NCBI GenBank assembly: GCA_016192065.1 | Contig: JACPUX010000007.1 | Location: 1 to 50,112 of the forward strand | Length of the DNA: 50,112 bases | Origin: Betaproteobacteria bacterium | GTDB lineage: Bacteria > Pseudomonadota > Gammaproteobacteria > Burkholderiales > Casimicrobiaceae | Direction of reading: 5' to 3' | Shown: positions 24,432 through 33,808 of the stretch, one piece after another | Layout of the letters: each line of letters starts with the position of its first letter | Numbering within the stretch: position 1 is the first letter of the stretch | Program-made: the position numbers and the translations under genes | The notes under the pieces: generated by a model | Seen by the model: the letters and a program-made list of their open reading frames with translations, nothing else | Told to the model about the DNA's origin: nothing | Databases searched by the model: none

Positions 24432-25099
24432 GGTGCCCGCAGTCTTCCCTCGCTGTCAACGCGGCGAGAGGCGCGTTGGGACGGAGCAACTCGATTCTAG
24501 GTTGGTTAGGCGCTTGTCATCAAAACGCAATCTTTTTGAATCTCGACCCACCTGGGGCGCGTGGCCTTGCCTCTGAGTTCGAACACCCAAGCTCAACCGA
24601 AGCGAGGCGGCATCAAAGGTCAGAATGGTCATGGCGGCGAACAGGCATGATCAGGACCGTTTCGCGTGAACCGCAGTTTTAAAATCCTTGGGGCTGGATG
24701 TGGAATTGACTGTCCGTAGCCTTGCCGCCCAAAGGGTGACCCATATCCCTCGCTGACGAAGCCAATTGGTACGCCACGCATCGTTTGGCCGGCAAGACCC
24801 TGGTTGCGGGCGGCGTTCTGGTTCTGGTGTTTGCGCTCTTGGGTTTGCCTTGGTGGCTGAACGTCATCGCCATGCTGGGAGCGAGCTTGATTCCTGTGGG
24901 CGATTCGCTTTGGTACTGCAAGCCGCAGGAGCGTATACACGGCATAAACGAGAACTGAACAAAAACTGAGCCTGGCTCGCAATTGCAGGACGGCGCCGAT
25001 CGTACCGTCGTACCTGAGCAGCTCAGGCAAACATCAACCTGCCCCGAGGCTCAGGGATTGGGCGCCCCAGGTCCCGCGCCGTCCTCTGCGGTGCCCCGC
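24432..25099. other. Gene-poor gap with one decayed gene
   Basis: This 668-bp stretch lacks an intact gene I can support. It contains the SdpI-like remnant (24710-24958), an upstream stretch of mixed composition, and about 140 bp before the GFA gene's end. It is less GC-rich around 24520-24560. Confidence 0.55.
24710..24958 (+). pseudogene. Decayed SdpI-like membrane protein remnant
   Basis: In one frame, the stretch ending at the TGA at 24956-24958 reads SLADEANWYATHRLAGKTLV followed by a hydrophobic segment and GDSLWY. This closely resembles the family pattern of SdpI/YhfL-type membrane proteins, 'SL-DEA-WYA-NR-AGK' plus a terminal helix. Just upstream, the same frame gives VALPPKG, matching the family's 'VPPN' element, but an in-frame TGA (24737-24739) and a shortened linker (the 'YG-R' residues are missing) interrupt it. 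A second TGA at 24707-24709 closes the frame. No start codon precedes the conserved part. A sequencing error alone would not restore it. Confidence 0.45.
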
Positions 25100-25987
25100 C
25101 TAATCCCACTGCTTCCAAAACGCGTCCGGCGGAAAGGCGTCGTAACAGGGTGCAGGGTCGCTGATCTCGAACCACGGCGCTTTGGACCCGCAGAAGAATT
25201 GCGCGCGGGCGATGACCCCGGGGTCGGTGTCGAGGGACCCGGCCGGAACGATGGCGTGGCTGCCCTCTTCTTCCAATGCCGGAAGCTTGCCGCCGCAAAC
25301 TTGGCAGAAGGCGCGCCTATTGCCGGGGGAAGACTCGTAGCTCGTCACGTAGTCGCCACCGCGGGTCCACGCGAAGCCTTCGCCCGCGGCGTGCAAGAAG
25401 CTCCCGAAGGCCGAGCCGGTGAAGCGGCGGCACATCGAGCAATGGCAGTGATTGAGAAAGAACCCTCGCCCGGGCAGACGGTAGGCGACCGCTCCGCAAA
25501 GGCAGGAACCCTCGATTGGTCCAGCGGTGGAAGGCGCTGCAGCGGCCGCTGCCGCTGCCCCCACAGGCTCCGGCTCGAAGCCGGGATACACCGCATATTG
25601 CGCCAGGCCGTCGGCAAGGGCATACCAGGGCGCCTTGTTGGCCACGAATACATGCCGTTCCGGGCGCGGAGCGAGATCACTTTTCAGCCCGCCCAGGTGC
25701 AAAACAACACCCTCTGGCTCGCCCAGGCGCCGCAAAAAAAGCGAGCTGCCGCAGCGGCGACAAAAGCAGCGCTCCCGCCTGGCGGAGGAGCGATACCCGA
25801 GGATCGCCCGTTCTCCTTGCAGCACGGCGAAGGAGGCTGCGGGTAGCGCCGCATTGGCCGAAAAAGCCGCGCCATGCGCTTTGCGGCACATCGCGCAATG
25901 GCAATACTCGGCGAGCTCGGGCCGCGCGCTCGCGGCATAGCGTACGGCGCCACAAAGGCAGCGACCGCTGATTTCCAAAGGAGGCAT
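25100..25987 (-). CDS. Protein with two tandem GFA/CENP-V-type zinc domains
   Basis: A 295-aa protein made of two glutathione-dependent formaldehyde-activating (GFA)-like domains, each usually a separate protein of about 130-150 aa. Domain 1 (about 5-130) has GRCLCGAV, YCHCAMCRKAHGAAF and CFCRRCGSSLF. Domain 2 (about 157-290) has GSCLCGAVAY, HCHCSMCRRFTGSAFGSF and AFCQVCGGKLP. Both keep the full Cys zinc-binding set. The linker (about 143-153) is Ala-rich. GGAG precedes the ATG at 25987. Most GFA-family members have no proven formaldehyde role, so the function remains open. It is divergent from the DUF808 gene by 111 bp. Confidence 0.85.
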   Translation of the reverse strand: MPPLEISGRCLCGAVRYAASARPELAEYCHCAMCRKAHGAAFSANAALPAASFAVLQGERAILGYRSSARRERCFCRRCGSSLFLRRLGEPEGVVLHLGGLKSDLAPRPERHVFVANKAPWYALADGLAQYAVYPGFEPEPVGAAAAAAAAPSTAGPIEGSCLCGAVAYRLPGRGFFLNHCHCSMCRRFTGSAFGSFLHAAGEGFAWTRGGDYVTSYESSPGNRRAFCQVCGGKLPALEEEGSHAIVPAGSLDTDPGVIARAQFFCGSKAPWFEISDPAPCYDAFPPDAFWKQWD

Positions 25988-26098
25988 CGCGATTCTCCGA
26001 GAAGTGACTTGACGCACACCAGGCGCGCAGAAAATCTGCCGCATTTTGCATCACTCTGGCTACAATGGCCCCCTTTTTCGCGCAACCGGAACCCCCCC

Positions 26099-27034
26099 AT
26101 GGCCGGCGCCAGCTTGCTTGCCCTGCTCGACGACATCGCCTCGATTCTCGATGATGTGGCGCTGATGACCAAGGTCGCGGCCAAGAAGACCGCTGGCGTC
26201 GTGGGCGACGATCTCGCCGTCAATGCCGATCAGGTCAGCGGCGTGCGCGCCGAGCGCGAGCTCCCAGTGGTCTGGGCGGTGGGCGTGGGCTCTTTCAAGA
26301 ACAAAGTCATCCTGGTGCCGGCGGCTTTGCTCTTGAATGCGGTGGCGCCTTGGGCCGTACTGCCCCTCTTGATGCTGGGGGGCTTTTATCTGTGTTTCGA
26401 AGGCATGGAAAAAATCGCCCACCACTGGCTGCATCGGCCTGCCGAAGAAGTGGCCGAGCATCAGCGGGAGCTTGCCGCGGTTGCGGACCCCGAGGTCGAT
26501 TTGGTCGCTTTCGAGCGCGAGAAAATTCAGGGCGCCATCCGCACCGACTTCGTGCTCTCCGCGGAAATCATCATCATCGCCCTGGGTACGGTGGTCGACA
26601 AACCCTTTCTCACCCAGGTGGCTGTACTCTCGGCCATCGGCGTGGCGATGACCTTCGGCGTCTACGGGCTGGTCGCGGCCATCGTCAAGGCCGACGACCT
26701 CGGGCTCTACTTGACGCAGAAGCAAAACGTCCTGTCGCGGCAAGTCGGCCGCTTTCTGCTGGCCGCGGCGCCGCGCTTTCTGAAGTCGCTTACGGTGATT
26801 GGCACCCTGGCGATGTTCCTGGTGGGGGGCAGCATCCTCGTGCACGGTTTGCCGCCCGTGCATCACCTAATCGAAACGGTGGCTGCCGCAACGAAAGGAT
26901 CCGCGGCGGCGATCATACCTACTCTGGCCGACCTCCTGGTCGGGTTGCTGGGGGGGGGTGTGGCCGTTGGCGCGGCAAGCGGTGCCGGGTGGCTTTGGCG
27001 GCGGGTCCGCCAGTCGGCGCAGAGGTGGCGCTGA
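26099..27034 (+). CDS. DUF808 (YedI-like) inner-membrane protein
   Basis: A 311-aa membrane protein of the DUF808 family. The N-terminal ASLLALLDDIASILDDVALM and the following KVAAKKTAGVVGDDLAVNAD segment are the family hallmark. Hydrophobic helices lie at about 71-104, 153-200, 220-250 and 275-300. The segment GGFYLCFEGMEKIAHHWLH is also typical. I chose the ATG at 26099 because homologues begin at MAG(A/S)SLL; the in-frame upstream extension overlaps the divergent GFA gene. Function is unknown. The gene ends about 200 bp before the groES promoter. Confidence 0.9.
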   Translation: MAGASLLALLDDIASILDDVALMTKVAAKKTAGVVGDDLAVNADQVSGVRAERELPVVWAVGVGSFKNKVILVPAALLLNAVAPWAVLPLLMLGGFYLCFEGMEKIAHHWLHRPAEEVAEHQRELAAVADPEVDLVAFEREKIQGAIRTDFVLSAEIIIIALGTVVDKPFLTQVAVLSAIGVAMTFGVYGLVAAIVKADDLGLYLTQKQNVLSRQVGRFLLAAAPRFLKSLTVIGTLAMFLVGGSILVHGLPPVHHLIETVAAATKGSAAAIIPTLADLLVGLLGGGVAVGAASGAGWLWRRVRQSAQRWR

Positions 27035-27046
27035 GCAACTCAGAAT

Positions 27047-27085
27047 TTGTCCTTCCGGCGAAACCTGGGATTCTGGAAACCCGCC
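27047..27085 (-). repeat. Partial dispersed-repeat copy E
   Basis: TTTGTCCTTCCGGCGAAACC and the following CTGGGATTCTGGAAA resemble TTGGTCATTCCGGCGTAAGC and CTGGAGTCCAGGAA of the copy at 15281 (same relative orientation). Only the palindrome-side part is present. Confidence 0.4.
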
Positions 27086-27206
27086 CAATGGCGCACCGGA
27101 TCCGGGGCAAGATGGGTGGCCATGGGTCGCGCCTGGTGGGCCAGTCGACGCCCAGACGCACAGGGCTTGGACCAATCGGGCGATGTTCGCCCCAGTACCT
27201 CAAGTA

Positions 27207-27236
27207 CTTGATATTTTCCGCTTCTACCCCTATTAT
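27207..27236 (+). promoter_or_regulatory. groE promoter: overlapping sigma-70 and RpoH-type elements
   Basis: TTGATA (27208-27213), 17 bp, and TATTAT (27231-27236) form a near-consensus sigma-70 promoter. The same DNA reads CTTGATA (27207-27213), 13 bp, CCCCTATT (27227-27234), close to the RpoH consensus and with the same geometry as the grpE promoter. CIRCE starts at the last -10 base, so repressor and polymerase would compete. Confidence 0.75.
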
Positions 27237-27262
27237 TAGCACTCGTCGGCGCTGAGTGCTAA
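27236..27262. promoter_or_regulatory. CIRCE operator (HrcA binding site)
   Basis: TTAGCACTC, nine bases, then GAGTGCTAA: a perfect match to the established CIRCE inverted repeat bound by HrcA. It overlaps the transcription start of groES-groEL. hrcA itself is not in the window. Confidence 0.97.
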
Positions 27263-27352
27263 CCGCGCTCGATCCGGCGCCAACCTCGAATCCAGTTTCC
27301 GCGGCGGCCCGCTGCGGGAGCTCTTACGTTCAACCTAGGAGAGAAATCCACC

Positions 27353-27643
27353 ATGAAAATCCGTCCTTTGCACGATCGTGTGATCGTCAAGCGCCTGGAA
27401 GAGGAACGCAAGACGGCCTCGGGCATCGTCATTCCCGACACCGCCGCGGAAAAACCCGATCAGGGCGAAGTCCTGGCCGTGGGCAATGGCAAGATCCTCG
27501 AAGATGGCAAGGTCCGCCCGCTAGCCGTGAAGGTCGGCGACCGCGTGCTTTTCGGCAAATACTCTGGCCAGAGCGTCAAGGTCGAAGGCGAAGAGCTGCT
27601 GGTCATGCGCGAAGAAGACATCATGGGTGTGATCGAGGGCTGA
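27353..27643 (+). CDS. groES: Co-chaperonin GroES
   Basis: A 96-aa GroES, full length. It starts [20 protein letters not shown] and has the mobile loop (about 17-34, [16 protein letters not shown]), the roof segment and [32 protein letters not shown]. It forms the heptameric lid of GroEL. Its RBS is AGGAGAG. groEL follows after 47 bp, forming a bicistronic unit under the CIRCE-controlled promoter. Confidence 0.98.
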   Translation: MKIRPLHDRVIVKRLEEERKTASGIVIPDTAAEKPDQGEVLAVGNGKILEDGKVRPLAVKVGDRVLFGKYSGQSVKVEGEELLVMREEDIMGVIEG

Positions 27644-27690
27644 GCCGCCCCGCTTCGCGCAAGCAATCCACCGAATTCAGGAGAATCTAA

Positions 27691-29334
<1,644 letters not shown>

Positions 29335-29385
29335 TCGCCCGTTCGCGCTGTGCGGTCGAAAGACCCGCGCGCCGCGATCTCGCAG

Positions 29386-29419
29386 CAAACAAGACCCCGC
29401 CTCGGCGGGGTTTTGTTTG
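29386..29419 (+). terminator. Rho-independent terminator after groEL
   Basis: ACCCCGCC and GGCGGGGT form an eight-pair GC stem with a tight loop, followed by TTTTG. Flanking CAAACAAG/TTTTGTTTG lengthens the stem to about 17 pairs (one G-U). The symmetry would also allow termination from the other side. Confidence 0.9.
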
Positions 29420-29554
29420 GTCCTGCGCGAATCGACCGAACTGAGACGCTGCAAGCAACGCCTCGCTTCGGTGGGATCTGGTATGGGGCACGCACGTATC
29501 GCTGGGTCCGTGCCACCCTCGAAAGCCAACGCCGTCAAACCGTCGACATCCGCC

Positions 29555-29574
29555 GCCGTCGCTACGGCGACGGC
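29555..29574. other. Stable hairpin with UACG tetraloop
   Basis: GCCGTCGC, TACG, GCGACGGC: a perfect eight-pair stem closed by C(UACG)G, one of the exceptionally stable UNCG loops. There is no U-run; its role is unknown. Confidence 0.45.
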
Positions 29575-29749
29575 CGGTGCCCAGGCGATTGAACCTCCTG
29601 CATTCCGGCGCTTGCCGAAACGACGAATCTTGAATTGACCAGTATCTTCTTGGGCGTGATCGGCACTTGCACAACCAGCGCGGGCAAGCACCTCGCGTAG
29701 AGTGTGCACTGGCTCGCGCGGAGAGTGTGTGCTCCAGGAGGGGTCAAGA

Positions 29750-29770
29750 TTTTCGGTTTCTGACCGAAAA
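29750..29770. promoter_or_regulatory. Inverted repeat upstream of the EAL-domain gene
   Basis: TTTTCGGT, five bases, ACCGAAAA: a perfect 21-bp inverted repeat 124 bp before the gene start. As DNA it resembles a dimeric-regulator operator. The regulator is unidentified. Confidence 0.4.
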
Positions 29771-29893
29771 CGGTAGAGGTGCCTCAGGGAGAGTTCCGCT
29801 GGCCGTGCCGGATGCAAGTGGCGCAGCGGGGCGGTCCCGACCACCACGACCATTGAAGGGACGCGCGACGAAGCGAAGAAGCGGCAACTGGAC

Positions 29894-32755
29894 ATGGACA
29901 TCAGCGACCTCGACCCCATCGCCGCGACGGCATTCCCGCTCGCGGAGATCATTGAATCAAGCCCCGACTTTATCGGTGTGGCCGATCCCGAGGGGCGCCT
30001 GCATTTCCTCAACCGCGCGGCGCGGCGTACCTTGGCCTTGCACGAGCGCAGCAGCCTGGGCGGCTTGTCGCTGGTCGATCTGCATCCGCCGGAGGCCGCC
30101 GAGTTCCTGACCGTCACCGCCATTCCCGAGGCGTGCCGGCGGGGTGCCTGGGTGGGCGCCAACTTTCTGCGCATGCCTGATGGCAGTGAGATTCCAGTCA
30201 GCCAAACGCTGGTCGCCCATCGACCGGGCAAGGGTGAAGTCGCGCTACTCTCGGTGATCATGCGCCCACTGGGTGGCGACCAGATCGACGCCGCGCGCCT
30301 GGTCAAGGAGAACCACGAACTCCAGGCCGTCCTGGAAGAAGCCGGCGCCGGCGTGGCGCTGGTCCGCGCGGGCGTTTTCGCACGAACGAACCACTGCCTG
30401 GCGGGTCTGCTCGGCAGGCAATTGCCACAACTGGTCGGCGCGTCGGTGGGCACGGTCTGGCCCGAGGCGGCTACCCTCGATGCCGAGCGGGCCCGCGCCG
30501 AGCTGCCGCTCACCCGTCCCGACGGCACCATGATCTGGATCGATGTCTCGGCCCATCGGTTTGGGGCGCGGGCGGAAATCTGGGTCTGCCGTGATGTCAC
30601 CGATCGTCATCAGCGCGAGGCTGAGCTCCATCGCCTGGCCAATTTCGACGCTCCCACCGGCTTGCAGACCCGGCACGCGTTCCGCCAGACCTTAGCACAG
30701 GCAATCGCCCAGGGCGGCAGCGAGGCCATGCTGGCGGTCGCCATCGTTGATCTGCCGCATTTCGAGACCGTGGCCGAAAGCCTGGGTCAGCGCGCCTCGG
30801 AACAGTTGCTCAAAACGCTCGGGCAGCGCTTCAGCGCCGCTTGCGGTGCGTGGGATGTGGCGGCGCGCCTGTCCGGCCACCGCTTCGGACTGCTGCTGCG
30901 GCCGGTTCCGAATGCCGAGGGTGCGCTGCACCGTCTGCAGGAACTCCAGCAGGCGCTGGCCTTGCCGCTGGAATACGAGAATGTCGAGTTCAATTTCAAT
31001 CCATCCATCGGCTTGGCCCTATTTCCTGATCACGGCGTGGTCCCCGAGGCCTTGTTGCGCAACGCCAGCAGCGCGCTGCTGCAAACCACCCGCGAGGGCG
31101 GCGAAGCGCTCGAACTCTATTCCAGCGCCATCAGTGAGCGCCTGCGAGAACGGCTGGCCCTGCGCTCGGATCTCTCCCACGCGATCGAGAACCAGGAACT
31201 ATTCCTAGTCTTTCAGCCTCAGGTGGACGCCGGCAATGGCATGATGGTCGGCGTCGAGGCTCTGGTGCGCTGGCTCCATCCACGTCATGGCCTGATTCCG
31301 CCGGTGCAGTTCATTCCCCTGGCCGAGGACTCCACCCTGATCATCGACATCGGTGATTGGGTGATGTGCGAGGCCTGTCGCCAAGCCGCCCTCTGGCGTG
31401 AGGCGGGCCGGGAAATGAAAGTGGCGGTCAACCTCTCGGCGCGGCAGTTCCGCCAGGAGGACCTGGTCGCCAAGGTCACCGGTGCCCTGCGCCTTTCTGG
31501 CCTGCCGGCTCGCCTGCTGGAAATCGAGCTGACGGAATCGATTTTGGTCAGCGATCCGGAAAATGTGGTGCGTACCCTAAGGGAACTGAAATCCCTGGGC
31601 GTGCAACTCGCGCTCGACGATTTCGGCACCGGCTATTCGAGTCTTTCCTACCTGATGCGTTTCCCGATCGACTATTTGAAGATCGATCGCAGCTTTGTCT
31701 GCAATGTCACCAGCAACGCCGACCACTCGGCGATCGCGCGCGCGATCATCGGCATCGCCCACTCCTTGGGAATGAAAACCATCGCGGAGGGCGTCGAGGA
31801 AGAGGCCCAGGCCGCCTTCCTCAAGAACAGCGGCTGCGACGTTTTCCAGGGCTTCTATTTCGCCCAGCCGGTCAGCTCCGAAGTGGTGCAGGACTTGCTG
31901 CACCGAGGGGCGCGGCTCGATGCCGGAGCCTTTCGGCCGCGTAACCGGGAACGTACGGTGCTGGTGTTCGGCAATGGCGCGGCGGTTCGCGAGGACGTGC
32001 GCGGCAAACTCGGACAGGAGGACTATCACTTGCTGGTGGCGGCCGACACCGCGGAAGCCTTCGACTTGCTGGCACGGTTCGCGGTGGGAGTGGTGATCTG
32101 CGATCTGACCGACGCGTGTGGCGAGGCGGTTGATCTGCTGCACACTCTGCGCGAGATGCATCCGCGCACCGTGCGCCTGGCGGTAGCCGATCCCGCCGCC
32201 GCCGCCGCGATCAGCCGGGCGATCAATCATGGCGCGGCTTATCGGGTGCTGGCCAGGGACTGCGCCAGCGAAGACCTGTGTCGCGTGGTCCACGAGAGCT
32301 TCCTGTTCTACGATCGGGCCACCGCCAATGAGCGGCTGCAAGCTGAGTTGCGCCATGCCAACGACCGCCTTCAGCAATTGAACCACGAGCTGGCGCAACT
32401 GCTCGCCGAGCGCACGCAACGGGCGGAGCACGACGAAGTCACCCTTGATGTCACGCGCGAGATGCTCATGGCGGTGCCGTTGCCGATGTTGGGGTACGAC
32501 GCCGAAGGAACCATTGCCGTGGCCAATTATGAAGCCGAGCGCGTGTTGGCAGGCGGTGCCCTGCTTGTGGGGCAGAGCGTGGTGGATCTTCTCGAGGTTC
32601 CGCTTGTGCTCCTGGAGGCGAGCCTGGAGTTGCCCCAGGCATTGGAGATCGAAGGGGGCGAATATCGGGTGCTGCTGCGCCGTATGGGACAGCAGTCGCG
32701 TTCCCAAGGTACCATGATGATCCTGGTACCCATGTCGAGCAGTCATGATTCCTGA
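29894..32755 (+). CDS. Soluble multidomain c-di-GMP protein: PAS-PAS-GGDEF(degenerate)-EAL-REC(degenerate)-PAS
   Basis: A 953-aa cytoplasmic protein without transmembrane helices. PAS-like domains lie at about 17-125 and 143-236. The GGDEF domain (about 247-412) is degenerate: the active loop reads SGHRF (327-331), so cyclase activity is unlikely. The EAL domain (about 425-670) looks catalytic: EALVRW (E455), N513 in AVNLSARQF, LTESI, DDFGTGYSSLSYL and KTIAEGVEEE. Residues about 685-805 resemble a response-regulator receiver of the type seen before HD-GYP/PAS modules: Asp737 (VVICDLTDA) is in the phospho-acceptor place, but the N-terminal acid pair reads VFGNG and the Lys site reads LARD. A coiled coil (about 808-850) and a short PAS-like end follow. 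It is predicted to be a phosphodiesterase at the head of a signalling gene run. Confidence 0.88.
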   Translation: MDISDLDPIAATAFPLAEIIESSPDFIGVADPEGRLHFLNRAARRTLALHERSSLGGLSLVDLHPPEAAEFLTVTAIPEACRRGAWVGANFLRMPDGSEIPVSQTLVAHRPGKGEVALLSVIMRPLGGDQIDAARLVKENHELQAVLEEAGAGVALVRAGVFARTNHCLAGLLGRQLPQLVGASVGTVWPEAATLDAERARAELPLTRPDGTMIWIDVSAHRFGARAEIWVCRDVTDRHQREAELHRLANFDAPTGLQTRHAFRQTLAQAIAQGGSEAMLAVAIVDLPHFETVAESLGQRASEQLLKTLGQRFSAACGAWDVAARLSGHRFGLLLRPVPNAEGALHRLQELQQALALPLEYENVEFNFNPSIGLALFPDHGVVPEALLRNASSALLQTTREGGEALELYSSAISERLRERLALRSDLSHAIENQELFLVFQPQVDAGNGMMVGVEALVRWLHPRHGLIPPVQFIPLAEDSTLIIDIGDWVMCEACRQAALWREAGREMKVAVNLSARQFRQEDLVAKVTGALRLSGLPARLLEIELTESILVSDPENVVRTLRELKSLGVQLALDDFGTGYSSLSYLMRFPIDYLKIDRSFVCNVTSNADHSAIARAIIGIAHSLGMKTIAEGVEEEAQAAFLKNSGCDVFQGFYFAQPVSSEVVQDLLHRGARLDAGAFRPRNRERTVLVFGNGAAVREDVRGKLGQEDYHLLVAADTAEAFDLLARFAVGVVICDLTDACGEAVDLLHTLREMHPRTVRLAVADPAAAAAISRAINHGAAYRVLARDCASEDLCRVVHESFLFYDRATANERLQAELRHANDRLQQLNHELAQLLAERTQRAEHDEVTLDVTREMLMAVPLPMLGYDAEGTIAVANYEAERVLAGGALLVGQSVVDLLEVPLVLLEASLELPQALEIEGGEYRVLLRRMGQQSRSQGTMMILVPMSSSHDS

Positions 32756-32924
32756 AGCCGCCACCCAACCGCAAGCCGCCGGTCCCAGCACCTTCGTCCC
32801 CGAGCGGGCCGCGCGGATCGACGCGCGCCAAGCCGAACTCTTTCGCCAAGCGCAAGGCCAGCCTTTGCTCGAAGAACTACGCAAGGCGGTGCGCACCCAT
32901 TTGTTGGGGCGGAACCAGTCGTGA
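32745..32924 (+). CDS. Small protein (59 aa) between EAL and HDOD genes
   Basis: The ATG overlaps the end of the EAL-protein gene by 11 bp. The product begins MIPEAATQPQAAG, has a helical middle with charged residues (ERAARIDARQAELFRQAQ, EELRKAVRTH), and ends LLGRNQS. It is the only open frame filling the gap before the HDOD gene, and its codon use has the strong G/C third positions of its neighbours. I do not recognise a family. The arrangement implies translational coupling with the upstream phosphodiesterase. It could be a small partner or regulator of it, or a spurious frame. Confidence 0.55.
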   Translation: MIPEAATQPQAAGPSTFVPERAARIDARQAELFRQAQGQPLLEELRKAVRTHLLGRNQS

Positions 32925-32949
32925 TTCACGCCATCATCGGCGCGACGAG

Positions 32950-33795
32950 GTGCCGGTGAGTCCGCTTGACCTCGAACGCGTGCTGGATCGCGCCAACAAG
33001 CTGCCCTCACCCCCAGGTCTGGTGGCCGACCTGTTGGCTTCGCTGGTTGATGAACATGCCAATCTCGATGATCTCGCGCAGCGTATCGGGCGCGATCAAG
33101 CGATCGCGGCGAAGGTGCTGCGTTTGGCGAACTCCGCTTTTTTTGGTCTGCAAGGCAGGGTCGCCTCCCTGGTTCAGGCTTCGGTGGTGCTGGGCCAGCG
33201 CAATTTGCGGTCCCTGGCGATCGGCGCCGGGGTGATCGCGCCCTTCTCCGGAATCAAGGGCGCTGCCTATGACCTGAGTCAGTTCTGGCGGCATTCCGTA
33301 GGCGTGGGCGCCTGTGCCCGCGCCCTGGCCGGCCGAGTTGGAGAAAATGCCGAATTCGCCTTCACCGCCGGCCTGTTGCATGATATCGGGCGACTGGTGC
33401 TGGTCGCGGGTTTTCCTCAGGAGTATGGCGAGGTGCTGCGTGTTCGTGCCGCGACGGATGTCTTTCTGATCGATGCCGAAAGGGGCATACTGGGGCTTGA
33501 TCACGCGGTCGTGGGGGCGGCGCTGGCAAGGCGTTGGAAGTTTCCTGAGCCTATACAGGCGGCGGTCGCCGAACATCACGAACCCGGCGAACAAGCGGCA
33601 AGGCTCAGTAGTCTGGTGCATTGTGCCGATGTCCTTGCCATTGCCCTGGATTTTGGCAACGTTGCCGAGGCGTTGGTGCCGCCCTTGTCCGCGGCGGCCT
33701 GGAACCGGCTGGAACTGGATTGGAACGAGATGCCTGCACTGCTGAGTGAAATCGATCAACTCTACGCCGGCGCTTCCGAACTGCTGGCGGCTTGA
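32950..33795 (+). CDS. HDOD-domain signalling protein
   Basis: A 281-aa single HDOD-domain protein. The N-terminal helix LPSPPGLVADLLA is followed by the core DLAQRIGRDQAIAAKVLRLAN, SAFFGLQGRVASLVQASVVLG and FTAGLLHDIGRLVLVAGFP. This HD-related sequence often lacks full metal ligands, and HDOD proteins are considered regulators rather than enzymes. Starts are GTG at 32950 or GTG at 32956; GAGG lies before the latter, so the true start may be two codons in. It lies between the EAL and PilZ genes, 13 bp before the latter, indicating cotranscription. Confidence 0.88.
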   Translation: MPVSPLDLERVLDRANKLPSPPGLVADLLASLVDEHANLDDLAQRIGRDQAIAAKVLRLANSAFFGLQGRVASLVQASVVLGQRNLRSLAIGAGVIAPFSGIKGAAYDLSQFWRHSVGVGACARALAGRVGENAEFAFTAGLLHDIGRLVLVAGFPQEYGEVLRVRAATDVFLIDAERGILGLDHAVVGAALARRWKFPEPIQAAVAEHHEPGEQAARLSSLVHCADVLAIALDFGNVAEALVPPLSAAAWNRLELDWNEMPALLSEIDQLYAGASELLAA

Positions 33796-33808
33796 TTCAT
33801 CGATCACC

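Larger units (their letters stand above)
27035..27352. other. Intergenic region upstream of groES
   Basis: This 318-bp gap holds a partial dispersed repeat (27047-27085), the groE promoter (27207-27236) and CIRCE (27236-27262), followed by a leader of about 90 bp. The groES ribosome binding site is AGGAGAG (27338-27344). No coding segment was seen. Confidence 0.8.
29335..29893. other. Intergenic region groEL to EAL-domain gene
   Basis: This 559-bp gap holds the groEL terminator (29386-29419), a UNCG-type hairpin (29555-29574) and an AT-ended inverted repeat (29750-29770) that may regulate the downstream gene. No convincing small gene was found on either strand. Confidence 0.6.
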
